Part shown: piece after piece, positions 17,996 through 26,420 of the stretch
Layout: the number at the start of each line of letters is the position of its first letter
Position numbering within the stretch: the stretch's first letter is position 1
Source of the DNA: Ignavibacteriaceae bacterium
GTDB lineage: Bacteria > Bacteroidota > Ignavibacteria > Ignavibacteriales > Ignavibacteriaceae
Length of the DNA: 64,000 nucleotides
Assembly (NCBI GenBank): GCA_023229425.1
Contig: JALNZG010000002.1
Coordinates: 362,396-426,395 of the forward strand
Direction: 5' to 3'
Notes under the pieces: generated by a model
Databases searched by the model: none
What the model was told of the DNA's origin: nothing
What the model saw: the letters and a program-made list of their open reading frames with translations, nothing else
Translations under genes and position numbers: made by a program

Positions 17996-19528
17996 TTACT
18001 TAAACGTATCAGCCGAATTAATGATTTTCACTTCATTAATATTCAACTTAAAATTAGACACAGCATCATCTTCATCCAGTACTTCTTTCGGCAACCCTGC
18101 TTTAACAATGTTTGAATAACTCATTGGTGAAACAAGATTTTCTTTCAAGCTCTTTGCAAGCAGCTCCGCTTCACTCTTATCGGTTACAATGGTAACGCAC
18201 ATATTTGCGGATTGCCAATATTTTTTAATGGCGCGGCTAACATCGGCTAAAGAAAGTTTTGCAAGTTGTTTATCCATTTCGATAACGTAATCCTTTTTGC
18301 CGTAAAATTTAGAATCCATTAAATAACCGAGACGACTTGAAGGAGTTTGCACGTAAAGTTTTATATAACTTCTCAAAAACGTACGGGTCGCCTCAAAATC
18401 TTTTTTCGTCATCCCGTTTTTTACAAGATTATCAATCTCACGTACAGCTAATCGAATTGCGTAATGCGCATGCCCGACATTAATATCTTCTAATTCCTTG
18501 TACTGATTTTTCAACTGTTTTGCAATTTGCACGGGACGAATCCAAAACGAAAAATAATTTGTTGTTCGCGGTGTTCCGGCTGGCTGCAACATATTTCTTC
18601 CGCCGTTATCATACCATTCGATGTAACTATAATCGCCGTAATTCATCGATCGGGTTTCGCGTAACTTCTGGTATAATTTACCGTATGATTTTCTGTGCTC
18701 GCCCAGATACGAATTGGCAACCATCATCGCGGCAAAGTCGTTATCTTTTCTTGTAAGGTTCATCGGGAATCCGCCAAAGATAGCAGAACCAAACGCATTT
18801 TCTTTTTGAATGATTTCAACGTTAATTCCCTTTTGCATTTTCGGTTCTGTTTGCGCCGGAAGAACCGGTATTGCTGCGGAAAGGTTTTGTAAATCCTTTT
18901 TCAAGGTTGAAAGAAATGCGCTAGGGTAATTTCCGGCAATTCCTATCATTAAATTGTTTTTTGTGAAAAAATTCTTGTACTGATTTTTCACGTCGTCTAC
19001 GGTAATTGCTTTTACGCTTTCCGTTTTTCCTTGAACCATATGTTGATATTTCGTTCCTCTAAACAGAAAATCCTCCAACGCTTTTTTAGAATATTCTTCG
19101 TCTGAAGAAGCGCGGATAACCTGGTCAACATAATTTTGTTGATTTCTTTTTACCCGGTCAAAATCATTTTGAGAGAATGACGGATTAAGAAGTAATCCTT
19201 TTAGAATCGGATAGAAATCATTTAGAAAGTCTTGATGAACTTCAAACGTGAAAATGGAAACTTCTTTATCAACCGATGAAGAATATCCTGCCGCCCAGGG
19301 ATAAATTTTATTTTGAATATCGGCGTAAGTTAAGTCACCCGTTCCGCCTTGTGTTATCAACGCGGAAGTGAGGTATGTTAATCCTTCTTTTCCGGTGGGA
19401 TCGCACACCGAACCGTTCTTGAACATAAGTTTGATCGTCACTTTGTTTGTGTTCGGCAGTTTTAATTCAACCACTTCTTGAGCAAGCAAAGAACCGAATA
19501 GTAAAATTCCAAGCATTAATGTTTTCAT
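17996..19528 (-). CDS. M16 family protein lacking the zinc-binding motif
   Basis: The 510-residue product has a signal peptide and the two-lobed M16 layout, but where active members have HxxEH this copy reads GLTYLTSAL near residue 45, so it cannot bind zinc there. Such inactive subunits pair with an active partner. The C-terminal half keeps the substrate-clamping features, e.g. a FGGFPMNLTRKDND stretch and a QTPSSRLGYLMD stretch. The start overlaps the stop of the active partner by one base at 19528. Confidence 0.85.
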   Translation of the reverse strand: MKTLMLGILLFGSLLAQEVVELKLPNTNKVTIKLMFKNGSVCDPTGKEGLTYLTSALITQGGTGDLTYADIQNKIYPWAAGYSSSVDKEVSIFTFEVHQDFLNDFYPILKGLLLNPSFSQNDFDRVKRNQQNYVDQVIRASSDEEYSKKALEDFLFRGTKYQHMVQGKTESVKAITVDDVKNQYKNFFTKNNLMIGIAGNYPSAFLSTLKKDLQNLSAAIPVLPAQTEPKMQKGINVEIIQKENAFGSAIFGGFPMNLTRKDNDFAAMMVANSYLGEHRKSYGKLYQKLRETRSMNYGDYSYIEWYDNGGRNMLQPAGTPRTTNYFSFWIRPVQIAKQLKNQYKELEDINVGHAHYAIRLAVREIDNLVKNGMTKKDFEATRTFLRSYIKLYVQTPSSRLGYLMDSKFYGKKDYVIEMDKQLAKLSLADVSRAIKKYWQSANMCVTIVTDKSEAELLAKSLKENLVSPMSYSNIVKAGLPKEVLDEDDAVSNFKLNINEVKIINSADTFK

Positions 19529-20877
19529 TACTTTACTCCTCCTTCTGCATCAGCCGAGATTGTGCCGATTGTTAATTTTTCGGAAGTTAAATATTTTTTT
19601 GCAACTGCTTTTAAATCTTCTACGGTTACCTTTTCATAATTTTCATAAAGACGGTTGATTGATTCCGGATCGCCGGTAAGTTGAATGATGTGGCTTAAAG
19701 TATTCGCTATAGAAGAAGGGTTGTCTATTCCCATCGCAAAACTATATTTCAATCTTGATTTTGTTTCTGCCAACATTTTTTCATCAACACCGTTTGCTTT
19801 TACAGCTTCAAACGCTTTCATCACTTCATCTTTTACATACTGCATATCGTTTTTATTTACAATTGATGCATCAACGGAAATTAAATTAGGATCACGCGTG
19901 TCATAAATTCCACCGTTGATGCTTCGAACTTTTTGCTCTTCGAGAACAAGTTTCTGATACAGTTTTGAATTTTGTGAAAACAATATGGTGAGTAAAATAT
20001 CTAACGAAGGCGAATCCATTCCTTTGTCATCAAAGCCGGGTCCTTTGAAATTCAAACTGACATATGGAGGAATGCTGCCGTTTTGAAGATGTGTAAATCT
20101 TGCGGCTTTTTGTTCCGGTTCAACGGGAATCTTGGCTTCATAATTTCCACGTTCCCATTTTCCAAAATATTTTTCCGCAAGTTTGTTTACTTGTTCGGGT
20201 GTTACATCACCAACAACTAAAAGCGTTGTGTATTCCGGTCTGTAAAAACGCTGGAAAAATTTCAGCGAATATTCATATTGATTTGGCATATCAATAATGT
20301 CTTTTAAGAATCCCATTGTTGTATGTTTATAAGTATGCGCGTCAAAAGCTGTGTTGGCAATATTTTCTTCTAACTGAGCAAATGGAGAAGCGATGTTTTT
20401 TGTGTATTCGCCTTTAACAGCGCCGGCTTCCGTTTTGAAATCATGAATCGGATAATGCAAATTCTGGAAACGGTCAGATTCAAGCTCAAACAGTTTTTCA
20501 AGTTTTTGTGCATTGCCAGTCATGTGATAAACAGTTCTATCGAGAGAGGTGTTTGCGTTGGCAGAAGCGCCAATCGCTTTTAACTCTTCATTGTATTTAT
20601 CTTTATCATATTTTTCTGTTCCACGGAACATCATGTGTTCAAAGAAGTGGGCAAACCCGGTTACACCTTCTTCTACTTCGTTTCGCGAACCGACTCGGAC
20701 AACGAGAAAGAATGATGCTATTCCGGGGCTGTCAAATTTTACGGTTACTACATTCAATCCGTTAGCCATTTTATGTTGTTCAATTGGATAGGGAAACGGC
20801 TTGGTCGCCGCATTACTGCTTAAACCGATCGCTGAGAAAAAGAAAATCGGCAAAGCAAATGAAAAGAAAGTTCTCAT
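19528..20877 (-). CDS. Active M16 zinc metallopeptidase, exported
   Basis: The 449-residue protein has a signal peptide (about residues 1-24) and the inverted zinc motif HFFEH at residues 77-81. The third ligand, Glu157, is in AGAVKGEY, at the expected 76-residue distance. M16 enzymes are cavity peptidases that degrade short unfolded peptides; this one probably acts in the periplasm as a heterodimer with the next gene. The ATG is preceded by AAAGGAG. Confidence 0.93.
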   Translation of the reverse strand: MRTFFSFALPIFFFSAIGLSSNAATKPFPYPIEQHKMANGLNVVTVKFDSPGIASFFLVVRVGSRNEVEEGVTGFAHFFEHMMFRGTEKYDKDKYNEELKAIGASANANTSLDRTVYHMTGNAQKLEKLFELESDRFQNLHYPIHDFKTEAGAVKGEYTKNIASPFAQLEENIANTAFDAHTYKHTTMGFLKDIIDMPNQYEYSLKFFQRFYRPEYTTLLVVGDVTPEQVNKLAEKYFGKWERGNYEAKIPVEPEQKAARFTHLQNGSIPPYVSLNFKGPGFDDKGMDSPSLDILLTILFSQNSKLYQKLVLEEQKVRSINGGIYDTRDPNLISVDASIVNKNDMQYVKDEVMKAFEAVKANGVDEKMLAETKSRLKYSFAMGIDNPSSIANTLSHIIQLTGDPESINRLYENYEKVTVEDLKAVAKKYLTSEKLTIGTISADAEGGVK

Positions 20878-21079
20878 ATCGCTCCTTTATTTTGGTGATA
20901 AAATTATCATCTTCAATCTTTGATGAGAGTGAAGAAAGAAATTTTCTTATTGGTAAAAAATAGTGAATTCCTTTTGGTTATTAAGTAACACTTATGGAAT
21001 AATAAAGCCGTTTATCACGAAATAAAACTCGGACGATTCACATCACTTTAAATGGATTTGAAAAAAATATAGTTTCCTC

Positions 21080-21110
21080 TTGACAAGCGCGATTTTGTTT
21101 TGTATGTTTG
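21080..21110 (+). promoter_or_regulatory. Promoter of the membrane protein/regulator operon
   Basis: A consensus -35 TTGACA (21080-21085) is separated by exactly 17 bp from TATGTTTG (21103-21110), which matches TAnnTTTG. The operator palindrome starts at the next base, covering the likely transcription start. Confidence 0.75.
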
Positions 21111-21131
21111 CTTTGTAAAACAAAGTACTTT
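21111..21131. promoter_or_regulatory. Operator palindrome, copy 1
   Basis: CTTTGT-AAA-ACAAAG (21111-21125) is a perfect inverted repeat overlapping a second palindrome AAAGTACTTT (21122-21131). A near-identical block stands before the TPR/TonB genes at 22683-22703. Its position at the transcription start suggests a repressor site, probably for the winged-helix protein encoded at 22369. Confidence 0.65.
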
Positions 21132-21147
21132 ATTAACCGAGGCTGAA

Positions 21148-21738
21148 ATGGACGATAGAACTGCAATTGATGAACTTGTTTTTATTAGAAAGGTAATTGA
21201 GGATAGCAAAAGATCCGTGGCTGAAAACGGGAAAGGTTATATCCTTTGGGGAATTCTTGTCTTTTTAGGATTGATGTCGGTCTATTTGGGATATGTTTTT
21301 AAACTGCCCACAAATTCCCCGTGGGTGTGGGTTGTTCTTATTGGCTTTGGATGGATTTACACTCTCGCATCAGTTTTCAGTAAAAAACATGAAAAACATG
21401 TGAGAACTTTTGCTGCAAAAATATTAAACAGCGTCTGGCTCGGCACCGGTGTATCGATGACAATTATTGGTTTTATTGCAACATCTTCCGGAATGATCAA
21501 CGGTTTGGCGTTAAGTCCCCTGATGTCAACGGTGCTCGGAGTTGCATATTTCATAAGCGGAACTGTTTACGATTCAAAATGGGTGAAGCTATTAGCTCTC
21601 GGTTGGTGGTGCGGTGGAATTGCGATGTTTTTTATAGCAAACATCATTCAAATATTAATTATGGCTCTAATGATGTTGGGTCTTCAGGTAATTCCGGGAT
21701 TTATTTTTTATTTTAGTTCAAAAAAAGAAATGAAGTAA
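21148..21738 (+). CDS. Integral membrane protein, paralogue A
   Basis: The 196-residue product has a soluble N-terminus (DDRTAIDELVFIRKVIEDSK) and about five membrane segments: near residues 28-49, 57-75, 96-118, 122-142 and 148-180. It is clearly paralogous to the next gene, sharing A-x-x-E-L-x-F-I-R-K-x-I-E and G-W-W-x-G-G-I near the C-terminus. No family function is recognised. The ATG at 21148 has GAGG upstream; longer frames run through the promoter and operator. Confidence 0.8.
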   Translation: MDDRTAIDELVFIRKVIEDSKRSVAENGKGYILWGILVFLGLMSVYLGYVFKLPTNSPWVWVVLIGFGWIYTLASVFSKKHEKHVRTFAAKILNSVWLGTGVSMTIIGFIATSSGMINGLALSPLMSTVLGVAYFISGTVYDSKWVKLLALGWWCGGIAMFFIANIIQILIMALMMLGLQVIPGFIFYFSSKKEMK

Positions 21739-21775
21739 CACAATGAGTGAAAATAATTTTTTAAATGGAGATTCC

Positions 21776-22372
21776 ATGAATGAAAAAACAGCTCTTGAAG
21801 AACTTCAATTTATTAGAAAAATAATTGAAGAAACAAAAAAAGCAGTAATCTATAACGGTAAGGATTATATTTTCTGGAGCATTCTTGTCATGGTCGGTAT
21901 GTTGTCGACATATATATTTCATATGAGAGGAGTTCATTTTAACTATTTCTGGATTTGGGCTGTGCTCATCCCCATCGGCTGGATTTTTTCCATTTACAAT
22001 CGGATAAAGTTAAAAGAGAAACATCCTTCTACATATTCCGGAAAGCTGATTGGCGCTGTTTGGGGTGCTGCCGGAATCGCTATGACAATTGTAGGATTTA
22101 TTGGCCCAGTTAAGGGAACAATTAATTATATGGCAATTAGCCCGATTGCTTGCATAATAATGGGGAGCGCTTATTTTGTTTCGGGCAAGATTGTCGAGGT
22201 TAAATGGCTTGGTAATTTATCATTTGGGTGGTGGATCGGCGGAATTATATTATTCTTTGTCACTTCGATTCATTCATTTTTAATTATGGCTCTGTTAATG
22301 TTTTTTTTCCAAACACTACCGGGAATAATTATTTATAAAAAATACAAACAAACTATGACGGCAAAAGCGTGA
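21776..22372 (+). CDS. Integral membrane protein, paralogue B
   Basis: This 198-residue membrane protein repeats the plan of the preceding gene: an NEKTALEELQFIRKIIEETK head, then five hydrophobic segments and a GWWIGGI motif near residue 155. I choose the ATG at 21776 with GGAG upstream, which aligns its head with paralogue A. It overlaps the GTG start of the regulator gene (GTGA), so production of the membrane protein and regulator is coupled. Function is unknown; a sensor for the regulator is one possibility. Confidence 0.8.
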   Translation: MNEKTALEELQFIRKIIEETKKAVIYNGKDYIFWSILVMVGMLSTYIFHMRGVHFNYFWIWAVLIPIGWIFSIYNRIKLKEKHPSTYSGKLIGAVWGAAGIAMTIVGFIGPVKGTINYMAISPIACIIMGSAYFVSGKIVEVKWLGNLSFGWWIGGIILFFVTSIHSFLIMALLMFFFQTLPGIIIYKKYKQTMTAKA

Positions 22373-22665
22373 ACGATTTTGATTATCAACAACTCGATGA
22401 TGTTATTCATTCGAGAATTCGGCTTGCATTAATGGCATTGCTCATCTCGGTAGAAGAAGCGGAATTTAATTTTCTAAAAGAAAAAGTTAACGCAACAGAT
22501 GGGAACCTAAGCGTTCATCTGAAGAAACTTGAAGAGGCAAACTATATTTCAGTTAAAAAAGAATTTATCGACCGTAAACCAAAAACTGTTTACTCACTTA
22601 CAAAAACCGGAATTAAAGCGTTTGAATTGTATGTAGCTCAATTAGAAAAACTAATTAAAAAATAA
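22369..22665 (+). CDS. Winged-helix transcriptional regulator (HTH_34/MarR-like)
   Basis: The 98-residue protein is a single winged-helix domain: LDDVIHSRIRLALMALL helix, a recognition region with DGNLSVHLKKLEEANYI near residues 44-58, and a wing with KPKTVYSLTKTGIKAFE. This pattern fits the PF13601-type regulators. Translation starts at GTG overlapping the preceding stop. It is the natural candidate to bind the two identical operators flanking it. Confidence 0.85.
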   Translation: MNDFDYQQLDDVIHSRIRLALMALLISVEEAEFNFLKEKVNATDGNLSVHLKKLEEANYISVKKEFIDRKPKTVYSLTKTGIKAFELYVAQLEKLIKK

Positions 22666-22682
22666 AATTTTTTGTTTATACG

Positions 22683-22703
22683 CTTTGTAAATCAAAGCAC
22701 TTT
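22683..22703. promoter_or_regulatory. Operator palindrome, copy 2
   Basis: GCTTTG-TAAAT-CAAAGC followed by ACTTTATT repeats the block at 21111-21131 almost base for base (19 of the 21 bases over CTTTGTAAA through ACTTT). It stands about 30 bp before the TPR gene's ATG, so the TPR and TonB-receptor genes have their own copy of the control site. A matching -10 is not obvious here. Confidence 0.65.
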
Positions 22704-22734
22704 ATTTAATAACAACAATAGAAAAGGATCAACA

Positions 22735-23529
22735 ATGAAAAATTCAACTTCAACAAAACTGTTCGTGTTCTTCTTTCTGCTCGGCTCGATTCTGCAAATT
22801 TCATTTGCGCTAACACCAGATGAACAAATGAAAGAAGGAATTACACTCGCCAAAAAGGCTTACATTTCCTACGACAAAGAAACGTTTCAGAAAGCTCATG
22901 ATATATTCGGAAAAATTTATGCGGCTGATTCAACAAACCTCCAGGCTCTTTACAATTTAACTTACGTTGAATATCGTTTTTTAGAAATGGGTTCCCGCGA
23001 CAAAGCCTTATTTGATAAATATGTAAATCAGGCAGTTGAACACGCAGAAAAAATTTCTTCAGCAAAAGGTTTTGCATCAGAAGGAAATACATTGCTCGCT
23101 TCAATCTTAATGATGAAAATTACTTACAACTGGGCGGAAGCAATGACGCTTTCACCGAGAATAAATGCTCTGCTCGGCGATGCTGAAGCCATTAATCCAA
23201 ACAATCCAAGAGCATATCTCATTCATGGAATAATGAAATTAAATACTCCGGCTGCTTTTGGCGGAAGTGTAAAAGAAGCCCTCGAAAATTTTAACAAAAC
23301 AATTTCCTACTTTGAAAAAGAAGAAGAGAGCTCATCTATAACGATTAATTGGGGATACCTCGATGCGTTAGCCTGGACCGGAATTGCGAACGAAAAATTG
23401 GAAATGTCCGATGCCGCAATCTTCGTTTATAAAAAAGCTCTATCAATCGAACCGGAATTTTCTTGGATCAAATATGTACTGCTTCCAAATTTAGAGAAAA
23501 CAAAAAACGGTACAAAGAATACTTTTTAA
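22735..23529 (+). CDS. Exported TPR-repeat protein
   Basis: The 264-residue product has a signal peptide (residues 1-26) and then TPR-like helical pairs, e.g. AYISYDKETFQKAHDIFGKI near residue 40 and a final repeat AAIFVYKKALSIEPEF near residue 225. The start at 22735 follows AAAGGATC. TPR proteins next to TonB receptors often help bind or recruit the transported substrate. It lies 29 bp before the receptor gene and shares operator copy 2. Confidence 0.82.
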   Translation: MKNSTSTKLFVFFFLLGSILQISFALTPDEQMKEGITLAKKAYISYDKETFQKAHDIFGKIYAADSTNLQALYNLTYVEYRFLEMGSRDKALFDKYVNQAVEHAEKISSAKGFASEGNTLLASILMMKITYNWAEAMTLSPRINALLGDAEAINPNNPRAYLIHGIMKLNTPAAFGGSVKEALENFNKTISYFEKEEESSSITINWGYLDALAWTGIANEKLEMSDAAIFVYKKALSIEPEFSWIKYVLLPNLEKTKNGTKNTF

Positions 23530-23558
23530 TAAGAAGTTGACAGATAAAAAGGAAACAA

Positions 23559-25760
23559 ATGAAATCTAAAATATTTATAAGCGTACTGCTATTGCTCGGA
23601 AACTTGTTTTCTCAAACCAAAATAAAAATTGAGGGAAATGTTTTCGATGAAGATAAAAAACCACTGCCTATGGTAATGGTTTTCTTATCCAATTCCGGTG
23701 ACGGAGTAATGAGCGATGAACAAGGAAAATTTTCTTTTTTGACAAAATTAAAAGATAAAATTATCCTGAATGCAAATCTCATTGGATATGAAAAATTCAG
23801 TAAAGAATTGGATTTGCAAGATCAAAAGAAAATTACACTCGATATTGAATTAAAAGAATCCGCGCTGAAGATGAAAGAGTCGGTTGTGTCCGCAAGTTCA
23901 TTTGGATCAGAAAAAGGGAAAGGATTAGTACTAAGCCGAATTGACGTTTTAACTACACCCGGCGGCGCTGCGGATTTATTTCAATCGCTAAAGACAATGC
24001 CCGGAATTACTCAAGTTTCAGAAAGCGCAGAACTTTATGTACGCGGCGGCGATCCGATTGAAACAATCACCATGATTGATCAAGCGTTGATCTACCACCC
24101 GTTTTCGTATGAATCTACTTACGGGAGTTTGTTTTCAAATCTGAAAAATGAGTTCATAAAAGGAATGTATTTTTCAAGCGGCGGATTCTCGGCAAAATTC
24201 GGCAACGTCCTCTCCGGAGTTTTGGACATTGAAACAAAGGGAGTTCCAGCCTTAATGCACAGCAGTTTAGGAATCTCTTTGGCGAATACAAATTTTTCTA
24301 CCGAACTTCCGATTATTGAAGACAAACTCGGATTCAATTTTAACTTTGATCAATCATTTACAAAACCGATTTTTTGGTTGAACGGCGGATTGGAAAAATT
24401 TACTGCAGCACCGACTTCTAAAAATATTACCGGAAGCGTGAATTATGCGTACTCAAAAACAGGTAAATTAAAATTATTCGGCATTTACGCACGAGATATT
24501 CAAGGGGTGAGTGTCGAAGGAACAGAGTACCAAGGCACCTTTGATGGAAATACGCAGAGCAAGTTCATCAATCTTCAGCATTCAAATGTTCTTTTTTCCA
24601 AACTAGTAATGAAGAATAGTTTTTCCGTTAGCAACTATTCAAACCAATGGAAACTTGGGGTACTTGATTTATTAAAGACCGATAAAGTTTATTCATTCAG
24701 AAATGATTTTGAATATTTCTTTAACTCGCGAAGCAGGTTGCTTTCGGGAATAGAACTTGAAAACAGAAAATTAAATTATCTTGGACAAATTCCTAACAGC
24801 GATTATAACATTCGTCCCGACGCGCAAAAGAAAGTACTCGATGCAAATATTTTCGGTTCAAGGATTGGCGGTTACCTCGAATTGGAATCTGCAAATACTT
24901 TTGGAATAAATAATTTTGCAAGCGCAATTGGAATTAGATATGACCGTATTCCTTCATTAAATCTTGATTGGATTAATCCTCGGCTAAATTTTTCTTACAA
25001 ACTAAATGAGCACTCAACTTTAAAAACGGCTTTGGGAATATTCAATCAACTGCCGGACCCGCGGTTATTCAGTTCAGTTGATGGAAATCCGAATCTTAAA
25101 TCAATGAAAGCCGTTCATTACGTCCTCTCTTACGATTACCTTTTTGATGAAGACAACTCATTCAGAATAGAGCTTTATCATAAAGATTATAAAAATCTCC
25201 CGCTGGAAACTTCGCTGCTCAATTATGACAATAACGGAAAAGGTTTTGCAAACGGCGTTGATGTAATTCTTAAAAGCACGTTAACCAATGGCTGGAGTGG
25301 TTGGATTTCTTACGGATTCATCAGCACAAAAAGAAAATGGATGGACTTTGAAGAATTAACGAGCAGCTCGTTCGATATTACTCACAATTTTTCTTTGATC
25401 GCAAAATATTTTATTGCAGTCAATTGGCAAGTTGGAATAAATTTGAAGTATGCAACAGGAAGACCATACACACCGGTTATCGGCTCCGATTATAGATTAT
25501 CCGAAAACGTTTATGAACCGGTTTACGGCGTAAAAAATTCATCACGCTTTCAAGATTACAAACGGTTGGATTTGAGATTAACATATTTCACAACACTTTT
25601 TGATAGTTTCAGTTCAGTCTTTTACCTCGAAGGATTAAACATTCTTGATCTAAAAAACATTTTCGGTTATTACTATTCTCCAGATTATTCTGAACGAAAA
25701 GAAATCTCAAGTTACTTTGGGAGAAGAACGGTAGTTGTAGGAGCGAGTTTTAGTTTTTAA
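23559..25760 (+). CDS. TonB-dependent outer membrane receptor
   Basis: The 733-residue protein has a signal peptide, a carboxypeptidase-regulatory-like domain at about residues 22-105, a plug with ELYVRGGDPIETITMID near residue 162, and a beta-barrel ending in F (GASFSF), the BamA recognition signal. It should import a ligand across the outer membrane using TonB energy; ligand unknown. It closes the module of regulator, membrane proteins and TPR protein. The plug-first layout with a CarboxypepD_reg domain is usual in Bacteroidota. Confidence 0.9.
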   Translation: MKSKIFISVLLLLGNLFSQTKIKIEGNVFDEDKKPLPMVMVFLSNSGDGVMSDEQGKFSFLTKLKDKIILNANLIGYEKFSKELDLQDQKKITLDIELKESALKMKESVVSASSFGSEKGKGLVLSRIDVLTTPGGAADLFQSLKTMPGITQVSESAELYVRGGDPIETITMIDQALIYHPFSYESTYGSLFSNLKNEFIKGMYFSSGGFSAKFGNVLSGVLDIETKGVPALMHSSLGISLANTNFSTELPIIEDKLGFNFNFDQSFTKPIFWLNGGLEKFTAAPTSKNITGSVNYAYSKTGKLKLFGIYARDIQGVSVEGTEYQGTFDGNTQSKFINLQHSNVLFSKLVMKNSFSVSNYSNQWKLGVLDLLKTDKVYSFRNDFEYFFNSRSRLLSGIELENRKLNYLGQIPNSDYNIRPDAQKKVLDANIFGSRIGGYLELESANTFGINNFASAIGIRYDRIPSLNLDWINPRLNFSYKLNEHSTLKTALGIFNQLPDPRLFSSVDGNPNLKSMKAVHYVLSYDYLFDEDNSFRIELYHKDYKNLPLETSLLNYDNNGKGFANGVDVILKSTLTNGWSGWISYGFISTKRKWMDFEELTSSSFDITHNFSLIAKYFIAVNWQVGINLKYATGRPYTPVIGSDYRLSENVYEPVYGVKNSSRFQDYKRLDLRLTYFTTLFDSFSSVFYLEGLNILDLKNIFGYYYSPDYSERKEISSYFGRRTVVVGASFSF

Positions 25761-25766
25761 GTGCAA

Positions 25767-25810
25767 ACTGAAGTCTGCGCTACGGAAAAATTCGTAACAC
25801 AGACTTCAGT
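25767..25810. repeat. Inverted repeat after the receptor gene
   Basis: ACTGAAGTCTG (25767-25777) and its exact complement (25800-25810) are separated by 22 bases that contain smaller complementary words (ctacgg and ttcgta). It could end the transcript of the receptor operon or be a dispersed repeat; there is no T-run. Confidence 0.55.
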
Positions 25811-25943
25811 CCGTTACTCTATAACCCGCCAACATTTCCCCACCATCTTTTTATTTTCTATTTTTAGAGAGAAAAAACTTAGTTTAGTGAAACCTTACAT
25901 ATTTTTTTCGTGTTAGATTAATATAACTGAAAGAAAAAAGTAA

Positions 25944-26420
25944 ATGGCAAAAAAATATTGGCTCTTCAAATCAGAACCCGAAGCTTTTTCAATTGATGAT
26001 TTGGCAAAAGTGAAAAAAACTTTTTGGGATGGTGTACGCAATTATCAAGCGCGGAATTTTTTACGCGATGAAATAAAATCCGGCGATAAGGTCTTGTTCT
26101 ATCACAGCAACACCGAGCCAACGGGAATTTTTGGTGTTTGCGAAGTTGTGAAAGACGGCTATCCCGACCATACTGCTTTTGATTCGGAAAGTCATCACTT
26201 TGATCCCAAAAGCAATCCGCAAAACCCTACGTGGTTTATGGTTGATATTAAGCTCGTTAAAAAATTTTCCAAACCGGTTACGCTGGATGAAATAAAAGCA
26301 AATCCCAAATTGCAAAACATGAAACTTCTTCAGCGTGGAAACCGTTTAAGTATTCAACCGGTTACTAAAGAAGAATATGACGCGATAGTTGCAAGTAGAA
26401 AGTTAAAAGTGAAACAGTAA
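25944..26420 (+). CDS. EVE domain protein
   Basis: The whole 158-residue protein is an EVE (PUA-like) domain: YWLFKSEPEAFSIDDL at the N-terminus, WDGVRNYQARNFLRD near residue 30, DKVLFYHSNTEPTGIFGVCEV, and a C-terminal LLQRGNRLSIQPVTKEEYDAI. EVE proteins bind modified bases in DNA or RNA and sometimes associate with restriction functions. It is followed with no gap by the Nramp gene, so the pair is probably one operon. Confidence 0.9.
   Translation: MAKKYWLFKSEPEAFSIDDLAKVKKTFWDGVRNYQARNFLRDEIKSGDKVLFYHSNTEPTGIFGVCEVVKDGYPDHTAFDSESHHFDPKSNPQNPTWFMVDIKLVKKFSKPVTLDEIKANPKLQNMKLLQRGNRLSIQPVTKEEYDAIVASRKLKVKQ

Noticed and set aside
21100..21147. N-terminal extension of membrane protein A similar to one before the TPR gene
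   Set aside because: The similarity of the two leader peptides (FVKQSTL and FVNQSTL) comes from the shared operator DNA, not from coding.
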